The position numbers and the translations under genes were made by a program. The notes beneath the pieces were generated by a model, which worked only from the letters and a program-made list of their open reading frames with translations, was not told where the DNA came from and did not search any database. Of a stretch of DNA of 9,578 nucleotides, positions 1 through 6,322 are shown piece after piece. The stretch's first letter is position 1, and each line of letters begins with the position of its first letter. The stretch comes from Candidatus Omnitrophota bacterium. GTDB taxonomy: Bacteria; Omnitrophota; Gorgyraeia; B26-G9. The stretch spans positions 1 to 9,578 of the forward strand of contig JAQULA010000051.1 in the NCBI GenBank assembly GCA_028718845.1, given 5' to 3'.

Positions 1-17
1 GGCAGGAAACGGACCGC

Positions 18-2309
18 TTATATTGACTCGTTGACGGCTGACGCCGGCCGGATATCCTCATTCGTTTGCGGCTCAACCGCGGCAGACATCAGGATGATCG
101 CTTTGGCACTCTGATAAAATCCCTCGATTGAATACGGTTTCCACCACCCGGCTAATTGCGGCTGAATGATCAACTCCGGACGATGGAACGGAACATACCC
201 CGGATTTAAAAAATATCCTTCGCTTTGCGGACCGCGGATCTGGATCAGTCGCTCCCCCTGGAATGACCGCCCCAGCCGCTTTACCGCCCGGCGTATCGCA
301 ATGTCATGATAATGATTGTCCGGCGTTTCCTGGTCGGCATAATCCATCCGCCCGACATTACTCAACGCGTTGTCATACACATCTTTGGCCTCGGCCAGCA
401 GCCACTCCAGCGGCTCGGGATTCGCTCTGAAATATTCCACATACGCGTCTTCATATAATTGAAGGGTCTCTTCCCGGCTCACCAGTTTTCCGCCCACGAG
501 GTAGCTTAGTTTCCAGTTATTCTCACCAAACCACTCGTTCAGCTTTTCACTCACCGCCGCTTTATCGGCGCCAAAAAAACCCGGACGAAAAGCGCCGTGA
601 TTTCTATTGTACGCATCCATGAACGACTGCTTTGTCATTGTCATTATATTTTCCGGGACTTCCATGGCTTCCTCCGATTGTAACTCGTTAAAATACTCCA
701 CGGCTTCGTTAAAAAGCCGCAGACTATGATACACGTGCAGCACGGACAAATACCTTGATTTGATCGCGCCGAAATGCACATCCCCCCGGGCCCGGTCCCG
801 CCCGTTCATTTGGAACGGCCACATGACATCGGGAAATTTCACCGTAAGATTGGGAAAATAATGACGGACCTTCGGCAGTCCGATGTCATGCCCTCTGCCA
901 TTGCCGACAAACACCCGGCTACTATCGATATCGCCCTTTCCCTTGTCGAAAAAATAATCGAAGACGCATTTTACATATAACGCCGTTTTACCGGAAGCGT
1001 TCAGATCGACGATCCGGATTTTTTTATACCCGACCGCCCCGACTCTTTTCAACTGTGCATAAATAAACGCCGCTTCTTTAGCGAACTTAGCATCGGTTTT
1101 AATCGCCGTAAAAATTCTCTCCCGGAACCGGGAGACAAACTCTTCATAACGCCGCTGGTCCGCGACGGTCTCATCCGGCTTTTCCTTCAATACCGACAAT
1201 TTAGCGAACCCGAGCTCATTTTTCGTTTCTTCGAAAATTTTCGTCACCAGCTGCTGGGCATGGATCAACTCGGCATCTTCGGCATGATTACTAAGCTTCA
1301 ATCGCTGCGGCAATCCCGGATAATACACGATGCCGCTTTTCTTGACCGATAATCCGGACAATACCTGCATATAATGAAAAAATTCATGCGCGCTGATCGC
1401 GTCCCGCGCCAGGAAAACCAGGAACTCATCCGGTTCCGGGGACATGGCCCGGAAAAGGATCCGGTGATCTTTCACCCGCTGATCCAGGTTCAATCTCAGG
1501 CGCACACCGTTTCGCTGGTCCATTGATCCCAGATCCCGCATAAAATCATTTTTAAATTCCAGATCATCGGCCGGCTGGATACCGCTTTTCAACAGACTGT
1601 CATTGATCGTCGAAAGGATGAAATACATCTCATCGTCGAAGATCTGCCGGACATTGCCTTCGGCGGTATAAAAGAAACTGCTCTCCGGGATAGCCCAGAA
1701 CAACCGGTCCAAGTCGCCGATCGCGATCCCTTCCTGACGGATAAGATACCCGATCCCCCCATCGAGATAGTTCGATAACGATACCAGTTTCGACTGATCC
1801 GGATAAGACATATTTCCCCGGTTGGACTTTCCGATCTCCTGAAATAATAATCGCCCGTTAAGCAGAGTAAAACGTAAAATCGCGTTGTTGCGATCCACGA
1901 CCGAAACCGCTGCGCCTTGGTTGAACACATAGATCTGTTTAATAAAAAAATCACCCTTTTTCATTTTCGACGCCGCAATGATATCATCCGTGCTTTTCCC
2001 CCGGCCGCGCGTCTGCAGAAAAAGTACGATACTGTGGGTCACCTCTGCCGCGATATTCCCGTCCCAGTTAAAAACTCCGGTCAATGCATCTACGGTAGCA
2101 TCCGGAACAAAAACATCTCCCGGCCGATTGAACGCATCGATAAATAACGCGGCATTGAGGTTAATATGCGGGGCAAGGTTTTCATTGACCGAAACGTTCA
2201 CCTGCCGAAGGTCCGGCGCGGTCCCGGCATCCGGGAATAAAAGAGCCGCAACTAAACTAATTGCGACAATGGCAGTAAGATATTTCTTTCCTAACTTCAT
2301 ATTTTTCAT
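18..2309 (-). CDS. exported protein of unknown family with an HEFFH zinc-metallopeptidase signature, 763 aa
   Basis: I do not recognise the overall family. The N-terminus has lysines at 2, 5, 8 and 9 followed by a hydrophobic run (about residues 11-24), consistent with a signal peptide or N-terminal anchor; no clean AxA cleavage site is obvious. Residues 308-312 read HEFFH, the HExxH zinc motif, inside a predicted helix (AISAHEFFHYMQVL). Downstream acidic residues E344 and E347 in NHAEDAELIH are candidates for the third zinc ligand, as in gluzincins. Near the C-terminus, TPDNHYHDIAIRR (about 662-674) is a second histidine cluster. The rest is mixed alpha/beta with no recognised domain. Start: ATG at 2309 has no Shine-Dalgarno; an in-frame ATG three codons on (2300) is an alternative. 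It has its own likely promoter (2361-2389) and follows the terminator of the DUF4139 gene. Peptidase activity is inference from the motif only; reality of the gene is near certain. Confidence 0.9.
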   Translation of the reverse strand: MKNMKLGKKYLTAIVAISLVAALLFPDAGTAPDLRQVNVSVNENLAPHINLNAALFIDAFNRPGDVFVPDATVDALTGVFNWDGNIAAEVTHSIVLFLQTRGRGKSTDDIIAASKMKKGDFFIKQIYVFNQGAAVSVVDRNNAILRFTLLNGRLLFQEIGKSNRGNMSYPDQSKLVSLSNYLDGGIGYLIRQEGIAIGDLDRLFWAIPESSFFYTAEGNVRQIFDDEMYFILSTINDSLLKSGIQPADDLEFKNDFMRDLGSMDQRNGVRLRLNLDQRVKDHRILFRAMSPEPDEFLVFLARDAISAHEFFHYMQVLSGLSVKKSGIVYYPGLPQRLKLSNHAEDAELIHAQQLVTKIFEETKNELGFAKLSVLKEKPDETVADQRRYEEFVSRFRERIFTAIKTDAKFAKEAAFIYAQLKRVGAVGYKKIRIVDLNASGKTALYVKCVFDYFFDKGKGDIDSSRVFVGNGRGHDIGLPKVRHYFPNLTVKFPDVMWPFQMNGRDRARGDVHFGAIKSRYLSVLHVYHSLRLFNEAVEYFNELQSEEAMEVPENIMTMTKQSFMDAYNRNHGAFRPGFFGADKAAVSEKLNEWFGENNWKLSYLVGGKLVSREETLQLYEDAYVEYFRANPEPLEWLLAEAKDVYDNALSNVGRMDYADQETPDNHYHDIAIRRAVKRLGRSFQGERLIQIRGPQSEGYFLNPGYVPFHRPELIIQPQLAGWWKPYSIEGFYQSAKAIILMSAAVEPQTNEDIRPASAVNESI

Positions 2310-2313
2310 GGCA

Positions 2314-2320
2314 TTTAGTA
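2314..2320 (-). promoter_or_regulatory. TACTAAA leader motif next to a start codon without Shine-Dalgarno
   Basis: The minus strand reads TACTAAA, then four bases, then the ATG of the 763-aa gene. No AGGAGG-like sequence is present. The same heptamer stands three bases before the ATG of the 578-aa gene (6164-6170). It could be a translation-initiation element for leaders that lack Shine-Dalgarno, or a chance AT-rich match. Two instances are too few to decide. Confidence 0.25.
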
Positions 2321-2360
2321 CTTAATTATATATTAAATTCTTTTAAAAATTACCCAATAA

Positions 2361-2389
2361 AGTATACCTCATAACTTTATATCTTACAA
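2361..2389 (-). promoter_or_regulatory. putative sigma70-type promoter for the 763-aa gene
   Basis: On the minus strand, TTGTAA (2389-2384, four of six matches to the -35 consensus) and TATACT (2366-2361, five of six matches to the -10 consensus) are separated by exactly 17 bases. Transcription would begin near 2354, giving a leader of about 45 bases before the ATG at 2309. The site lies directly downstream of the upstream gene's terminator, where an independent promoter would be needed. The surrounding bases are AT-rich. Confidence 0.6.
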
Positions 2390-2394
2390 CCGGT

Positions 2395-2424
2395 AAAAGC
2401 AAACAGGCGGCATCCGCCGCCTGT
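2395..2424 (-). terminator. rho-independent terminator of the DUF4139 gene
   Basis: A perfect nine-base inverted repeat (ACAGGCGGC at 2403-2411 and GCCGCCTGT at 2416-2424) encloses a four-base loop. On the minus strand the stem is followed by TTGCTTTT, an interrupted U-tract. It lies about 75 bases after the stop codon of the DUF4139 gene and just before the promoter of the next gene. The plus-strand reading (stem then CGTTTT) is also terminator-like, so it could work in both directions. Confidence 0.8.
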
Positions 2425-2499
2425 CGTTTTCCTCTTCCACCCATCCGTGTTTATCTCAAAATGTTTTTACTAATCGCTCTCCGTAACCGCTGTACGCTA

Positions 2500-3933
2500 T
2501 TAATAATATCTGATCATAACCCGGTACGTAACCGTTTTTGTCTCGTCCTTATCTAATTTCACCGTAAATTTTACCGTACTCGAATCGGTTTTATTATACT
2601 GCTGCGAGGCACTGATGATCCGCCAATCCCCGGGGATCGGCTCAACCACTTCCACTTCCACGGCTTTATCCTTATGATTGCGCAAAGTAATTTCCCATTC
2701 CTGCTCGGTATCGAACCGCTGCATGGCATTGCGGCTGAGAATTTTATAATCAGTCTGCTTGCGTTCTCCGACCACATCAAAAGCATCGCCCATTTTTATT
2801 TTTATCTTCTCGTCCTTGGGGGTATGATCGATCCGGTCTTCGCCGATAAACTGCAGGCTTCCTTCGCTGTCCTGTTTATACGCGCGGATCGTCCCGGCCG
2901 GAAGAGGCATGCCCAGATTATTCTGTTCCTTATTCTCGATCTCAAGAAACACCCCCACCTTCTGCCGAGACTGCATTTCGCCGTTATAACGGTTCCGGAA
3001 ATAATAATCCGCGCCGTAATACACTAAATGTTCTTTGATCGGAATATTCACGGCATTCAGCAGTTCAATCTGTTTGGTCTGATTATCCTTTATCGTCGCC
3101 TGGCGCTGCAGGGTGTACAAATGATACTCGAAAAACGACTCTTCATTAAATTGCTGTTTCGGCGCTTCGGCCAGCGCACTTTTCATCATCACCCGGTCGC
3201 CGAATCTCTCTTCGTGAACCCGGTTCACATCTCCGGCAACCAGCTTCACCTTCGCGTCTTTATACGCCGCCCCGCTGCGATTATCAATAGTCACCCAGCC
3301 GCTGACGTCGCATTGATTGTTATCTTTGGCGACTACGGCAATATAATCCGCTTTCCAGCTGATTCCGGAAGTTAAATACGATGCCTCGATTTCCTGCGCC
3401 TTGGGATTTTTATTATCGAGCAGCCACACCAGGGTGGGCTTGGCGATCAGGTTTTCCGGGATTTCCGGCAGAATAATCCGGCCCGGGGCATTAAGATGGA
3501 TTTCATTGTTGATCCGGTAAATCGGACCGTTATTATTGCTGAGAAGTTCCGCGTTAAAAACCTCTTCCTTGTCGGTATAATAGTTTTTATCGATCAGCTT
3601 TACCGATTTACCCACGTATTTATCCAGCAGTTTCTGCGGATTAAGCAGGTCGTATTCGTAATTCTGCTCCAGAACGGTTAACTTATCCGGCGTACTCAAC
3701 GATTTTATATGCACCGTCACCGGATTGATCTGGCTGGCCACGTCCATGAATTGTACTTCCTGGATACCGTTGGCCAGCTGGACCGCGCGCGTATCCTTGA
3801 TCAAGCCCAAATTACTATTGTAAATCGTTACCGCGATATTTTTCTGCTGGTCCGCCGTGCTCTTATATTCCCCGGCCAGCGCCGTACCGCCCATCAACAC
3901 CACGATCATTACCCCAATTGCCACCTGCTTCAT
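2500..3933 (-). CDS. secreted DUF4139 domain-containing protein, 477 aa
   Basis: The product starts MKQVAIGVMIVVLMGGTALA, a short signal peptide with a good signal peptidase I site (ALA before GEYKS), so it is exported to periplasm or outer surface. The mature protein begins with a beta-rich module (IAVTIYNSNLGLIKDTRAV, about residues 33-51), followed by the family's hallmark segment at about 186-240 (SYLTSGISWKADYIAVV, GWVTIDNRSGAAYKDAKVKL, LVAGDVNRV). It ends in the typical VVEPIPGDW and TVTYRVMIRYY strands. It lacks the long coiled coil of MuiA-type relatives. The molecular function of DUF4139 proteins is not established. Start: the reading frame can begin nine codons earlier at a TTG (3960), but the ATG at 3933 has an AGGAGG five bases upstream and begins the signal peptide directly, so I choose it. 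Promoter candidate at 4026-4055; terminator at 2395-2424, so probably a single-gene transcript. Confidence 0.93.
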   Translation of the reverse strand: MKQVAIGVMIVVLMGGTALAGEYKSTADQQKNIAVTIYNSNLGLIKDTRAVQLANGIQEVQFMDVASQINPVTVHIKSLSTPDKLTVLEQNYEYDLLNPQKLLDKYVGKSVKLIDKNYYTDKEEVFNAELLSNNNGPIYRINNEIHLNAPGRIILPEIPENLIAKPTLVWLLDNKNPKAQEIEASYLTSGISWKADYIAVVAKDNNQCDVSGWVTIDNRSGAAYKDAKVKLVAGDVNRVHEERFGDRVMMKSALAEAPKQQFNEESFFEYHLYTLQRQATIKDNQTKQIELLNAVNIPIKEHLVYYGADYYFRNRYNGEMQSRQKVGVFLEIENKEQNNLGMPLPAGTIRAYKQDSEGSLQFIGEDRIDHTPKDEKIKIKMGDAFDVVGERKQTDYKILSRNAMQRFDTEQEWEITLRNHKDKAVEVEVVEPIPGDWRIISASQQYNKTDSSTVKFTVKLDKDETKTVTYRVMIRYY

Positions 3934-3936
3934 AAA

Positions 3937-3945
3937 CCCCTCCTC
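3937..3945 (-). promoter_or_regulatory. strong ribosome binding site that fixes the DUF4139 start
   Basis: The minus strand carries GAGGAGGGG immediately before TTTATG. Its AGGAGG core (3944-3939) lies five bases from the ATG at 3933. This argues against the upstream TTG at 3960 as start. It is the only strong Shine-Dalgarno before a gene start in the window. Confidence 0.85.
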
Positions 3946-4025
3946 GTTAATGATTACCAAACATTTTAACCTTCCGCATGGTTAGACATTCTCGAAGTTA
4001 AAAAGTTCCCAAAAACCTTAAGTTT

Positions 4026-4055
4026 ATTATAGAGGCAGGAATGGGGAAATGCAAA
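4026..4055 (-). promoter_or_regulatory. putative promoter for the DUF4139 gene
   Basis: The minus strand has a perfect -10 hexamer TATAAT (4031-4026). The best upstream -35 candidates are TTTGCA at 18 bases' spacing (4055-4050, four of six matches) or TTGCAT at 17 (three of six). Transcription would start near 4019, leaving a leader of about 85 bases before the ATG at 3933. The -10 is strong and the -35 weak. Confidence 0.5.
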
Positions 4056-4423
4056 TGCTATCAGAATAATACGAAAACGAAGAGACTTTTGCAAGCCCAG
4101 CAAGTTACGGCAGCGATTGTCGGTTGCGATGCCCGTATCGTCCCAGGCTACGTCAATCGTCTTTGAACCCCTTGCCCTTACCTTTTAAACCGGTACGGAC
4201 TGCGCTACCGCTTACCTTTTTTACCGTTTCTCCGTGTCCAGTCCCTTAAATCAAAGATATCCGCATGAGATTCCGAAGGGAAATACCCAAAAACGCCAAA
4301 ATACACAAGGTCGCAGGTCAAATATCGTCAACGGTACCCGGCCCCAGTCGACAGACAAGAAAAAAGCGGAGGTCAAGGGTAAGAAGTTTGGGTTTAGGAC
4401 CGATTATCTAAAGGGAATACCGT
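4056..4423. other. gene-poor spacer, possible decayed coding sequence
   Basis: This stretch between the DUF4139 promoter and the end of the 578-aa gene has no gene I can support. CTTACCTTTT occurs twice (4177-4186 and 4211-4220). The plus strand is pyrimidine-rich around 4120-4250. One plus frame is open from about 4072 to a stop near 4250, and another from 4189 to 4431; the latter includes a 65-codon lysine-rich frame from a GTG at 4234 with no ribosome binding site. Minus-strand reading gives a basic tail (KGKGKGFKDD then stop near 4152). These could be fragments of a frameshifted, degraded gene or simply compositional. I see no tRNA-like fold and no clear terminator for the 578-aa gene. 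Confidence 0.35.
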
Positions 4424-6160
4424 TCAAATAGATTGTTCCGGTAAATAAGCGTTAGAACCGGACTCCGGCCGGGGAACCTGTTTTTCGATCAGGCGGTCTA
4501 AAATTTCGATGCGCAGTTTTCTGGCTTTGGTTTCGCGCTCCAGCATAAAACTCCGCAGTTCCGAATCAAATAAATCTTTCAGATGCTCCGGATAGGGGTT
4601 TTGTATCGCTTCTTCGGTTAAACCCGCGCCGAGGATTCTTTCCCGCTCGGCTTTTAGAAATTCCAGCTGATTGTCCCCGCTGCTTTCCTCCAGCATCGTC
4701 CATTTCTGTTCATCTTTCCAGACAGACCAGATTCTTTGGTTCACTTCCGGCAGGCTTTGCATTATTTCTGCCAAAGCCTCATCCGGATACGGGACTTCTT
4801 CAAGAGCATAGCTGAAAGCTATGCCTTTTCTCAGCCGGTTTCCCTGCGGAATAAGTTTATAATACTTATAATTGTGCGTGTTTTGACGATATCTTTCCAG
4901 GGGGAAATCGTCCACCGGTTTACCCAGCGCTTCATTTCTTAACCTTTCATAGATAATTTCATTTAATTTTGAATCTTGGTCGTCCAGCACGGTCAGATAA
5001 AATCCCAATTTTACGTCACCCCATAATATCGCATTGTTTTGATTCTCCGCGCAAACTCCGGCCTGTATATCCACCGCGCTCGGTAAAAAGAATAACGGGG
5101 CAATACCGGCCAGACCGGCATAATGCGTGTGTATACTGGCAATCGCCTGAGACGCATGGGATGGAAAAGAAGCGCTGATAAAGGAATTTTGTTTCATGGC
5201 CACGGACTCGCTCAGGGTAAGAAAAATCCGGCCGTTCTCCGCTCCGGCTTGAGTATAATAGTTTTGGATCATTTCCGCCAGGTAATTCTGAAATCCGGCG
5301 GTCTGGGAAAGCGCGCGAAAATTTTCAACTGCGCAAGACGCGCGGGCCTCTTCCACCGCGGTTTTAGTCTTAGCCGCGTAAAAATCTTCAACCAATTTAT
5401 CCAGATTTTCCTGCTCGCCGATAGCATCGATCACGTCCGGCAATGACGGCAGTCCAAATTTGATTTGAAACGGCAGGTAGTATTTCTGGAAAGAGTTAAA
5501 GCTTAAATGGGGATAATCATAATACAATTTAATGATTAAACAGATAGTCTTAAACGCGCCGGGGGTTAATCCCGCGAATTGCGTTAATAAAGAAACGCCG
5601 CCATCCCGATCTTTTGTTTGCCCGTCGTCCCGAGGAATAAATTTCTTAATTTCCCGTTCCCAGATCGCGGCCAGCTCTCCGGTTCTTGCGATCTCATCGG
5701 AGGAGATATCCGAATCAAAAGGTACGATTTTAAAAACCGTGCGGCCGTAGTGAGTCCCGGAATAGCACAGAATTATTTTTTCCCGCTGTATCAGTTTTCT
5801 AAGTTTGGTTAAACTTTCCGGACTGCCGGGCATGACCGTATCCGCGGCGAACCCGGAATCATTCAACAACGACTTAAACAGCACACTATCGATTTCAAGG
5901 ATAATCGGCAATTCCGGACGGCTCTCCCGGCTATAGACTGATAAAATATTTACAAATGACTCCAGGTTTGCGGCTACGGCTTTTTTCTGGGCCAGCAAAA
6001 AAGACGACTGCAGATAACTGTCCGACAACTGGACACACGGAGAAAGCGTGGTCGTGATCCGGGAAAAACACCCGCTCTCCGTTTTGCCGATTGCGGCAAA
6101 CGCGCTATTGGATATAATAAGGATCTGAACCGTGAAAGCCGCGATGATTTTTTTAATCAT
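4424..6160 (-). CDS. exported 578-aa protein with a JAMM/MPN-like metallopeptidase signature
   Basis: I do not recognise the overall family. A clear signal peptide (MIKKIIAAFTVQILIISNSAFA, cleavage after AFA at residue 22) predicts export. Residues 342-364 contain SIHTHYAG, then 12 residues, then SAVDIQAG: an H344-x-H346 ... S361-x-x-D364 pattern like the JAMM zinc site. E318 (LSESVA) is a candidate for the upstream catalytic glutamate. The gap between the second histidine and the serine is 14 residues instead of the usual seven, so a loop insertion must be assumed. The N-terminal 300 residues are mixed alpha/beta. About 500-555 are charged and helical, possibly coiled coil. Start: ATG at 6160 begins the signal peptide; no Shine-Dalgarno, but TACTAAA stands three bases upstream. 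It follows the fusion gene by 162 bases in the same direction with no convincing promoter of its own, so cotranscription is possible. Confidence 0.9.
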   Translation of the reverse strand: MIKKIIAAFTVQILIISNSAFAAIGKTESGCFSRITTTLSPCVQLSDSYLQSSFLLAQKKAVAANLESFVNILSVYSRESRPELPIILEIDSVLFKSLLNDSGFAADTVMPGSPESLTKLRKLIQREKIILCYSGTHYGRTVFKIVPFDSDISSDEIARTGELAAIWEREIKKFIPRDDGQTKDRDGGVSLLTQFAGLTPGAFKTICLIIKLYYDYPHLSFNSFQKYYLPFQIKFGLPSLPDVIDAIGEQENLDKLVEDFYAAKTKTAVEEARASCAVENFRALSQTAGFQNYLAEMIQNYYTQAGAENGRIFLTLSESVAMKQNSFISASFPSHASQAIASIHTHYAGLAGIAPLFFLPSAVDIQAGVCAENQNNAILWGDVKLGFYLTVLDDQDSKLNEIIYERLRNEALGKPVDDFPLERYRQNTHNYKYYKLIPQGNRLRKGIAFSYALEEVPYPDEALAEIMQSLPEVNQRIWSVWKDEQKWTMLEESSGDNQLEFLKAERERILGAGLTEEAIQNPYPEHLKDLFDSELRSFMLERETKARKLRIEILDRLIEKQVPRPESGSNAYLPEQSI

Positions 6161-6322
6161 ATGTTTAGTATCGAGTATCGCTCCTGATGAAGCTGCTTTA
6201 TCTGAAATAACATCGGGAACCCGCTGCGGCGGGACGTTCTTTGTTTTTTCCTTTTATCTTTTTATTTTTAATTCGGAATGGCGCCCCCGGACTTCGGTCC
6301 ACTGCACGCCATAAGCTGTGAT
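6161..6322. other. spacer with A-rich tract, GC hairpin and tandem heptamer
   Basis: The minus strand, read from the stop of the fusion gene, holds a four-base-pair GGAC/GTCC hairpin (6289-6300; on the plus strand its loop is TTCG), a purine-rich A tract (about 6240-6275), a CCCGC/GCGGG hairpin (6220-6233), and a tandem CGATACT repeat (6180-6167) next to the start of the 578-aa gene. The GC hairpin is followed by T-rich sequence only on the plus strand, where no gene needs a terminator. No convincing -35/-10 pair for the minus strand was found. Confidence 0.5.
6167..6180 (-). repeat. tandem CGATACT heptamer before the 578-aa gene
   Basis: CGATACT occurs twice head to tail on the minus strand, ending four bases further from the ATG than the end of the TACTAAA motif, whose first four bases it shares. 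It may be a short leader or operator element, or replication slippage. Confidence 0.4.

Noticed and set aside
3934..3960. Nine-codon N-terminal extension of the DUF4139 protein from a TTG start
   Set aside because: The AGGAGG site and signal peptide both point to the ATG at 3933; the extension would cover the ribosome binding site.
4081..4200. tRNA-like or small RNA gene in the long spacer
   Set aside because: No cloverleaf, T-loop consensus or flanking promoter and terminator could be assembled.
4234..4431. 65-codon plus-strand frame beginning at GTG, lysine-rich
   Set aside because: There is no Shine-Dalgarno, the start is non-ATG, it overlaps the end of the 578-aa gene, and no family is recognised. 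Kept only as part of the possible relic.
6217..6252. GC hairpin followed by a T-rich tract, terminator-like on the plus strand
   Set aside because: No plus-strand gene ends here. On the minus strand, where genes lie, the hairpin is not followed by a T-tract.
6289..6300. GGAC-TTCG-GTCC stable tetraloop hairpin
   Set aside because: The stem is only four base pairs with no following T-tract, and the stable TTCG form is on the non-transcribed orientation.
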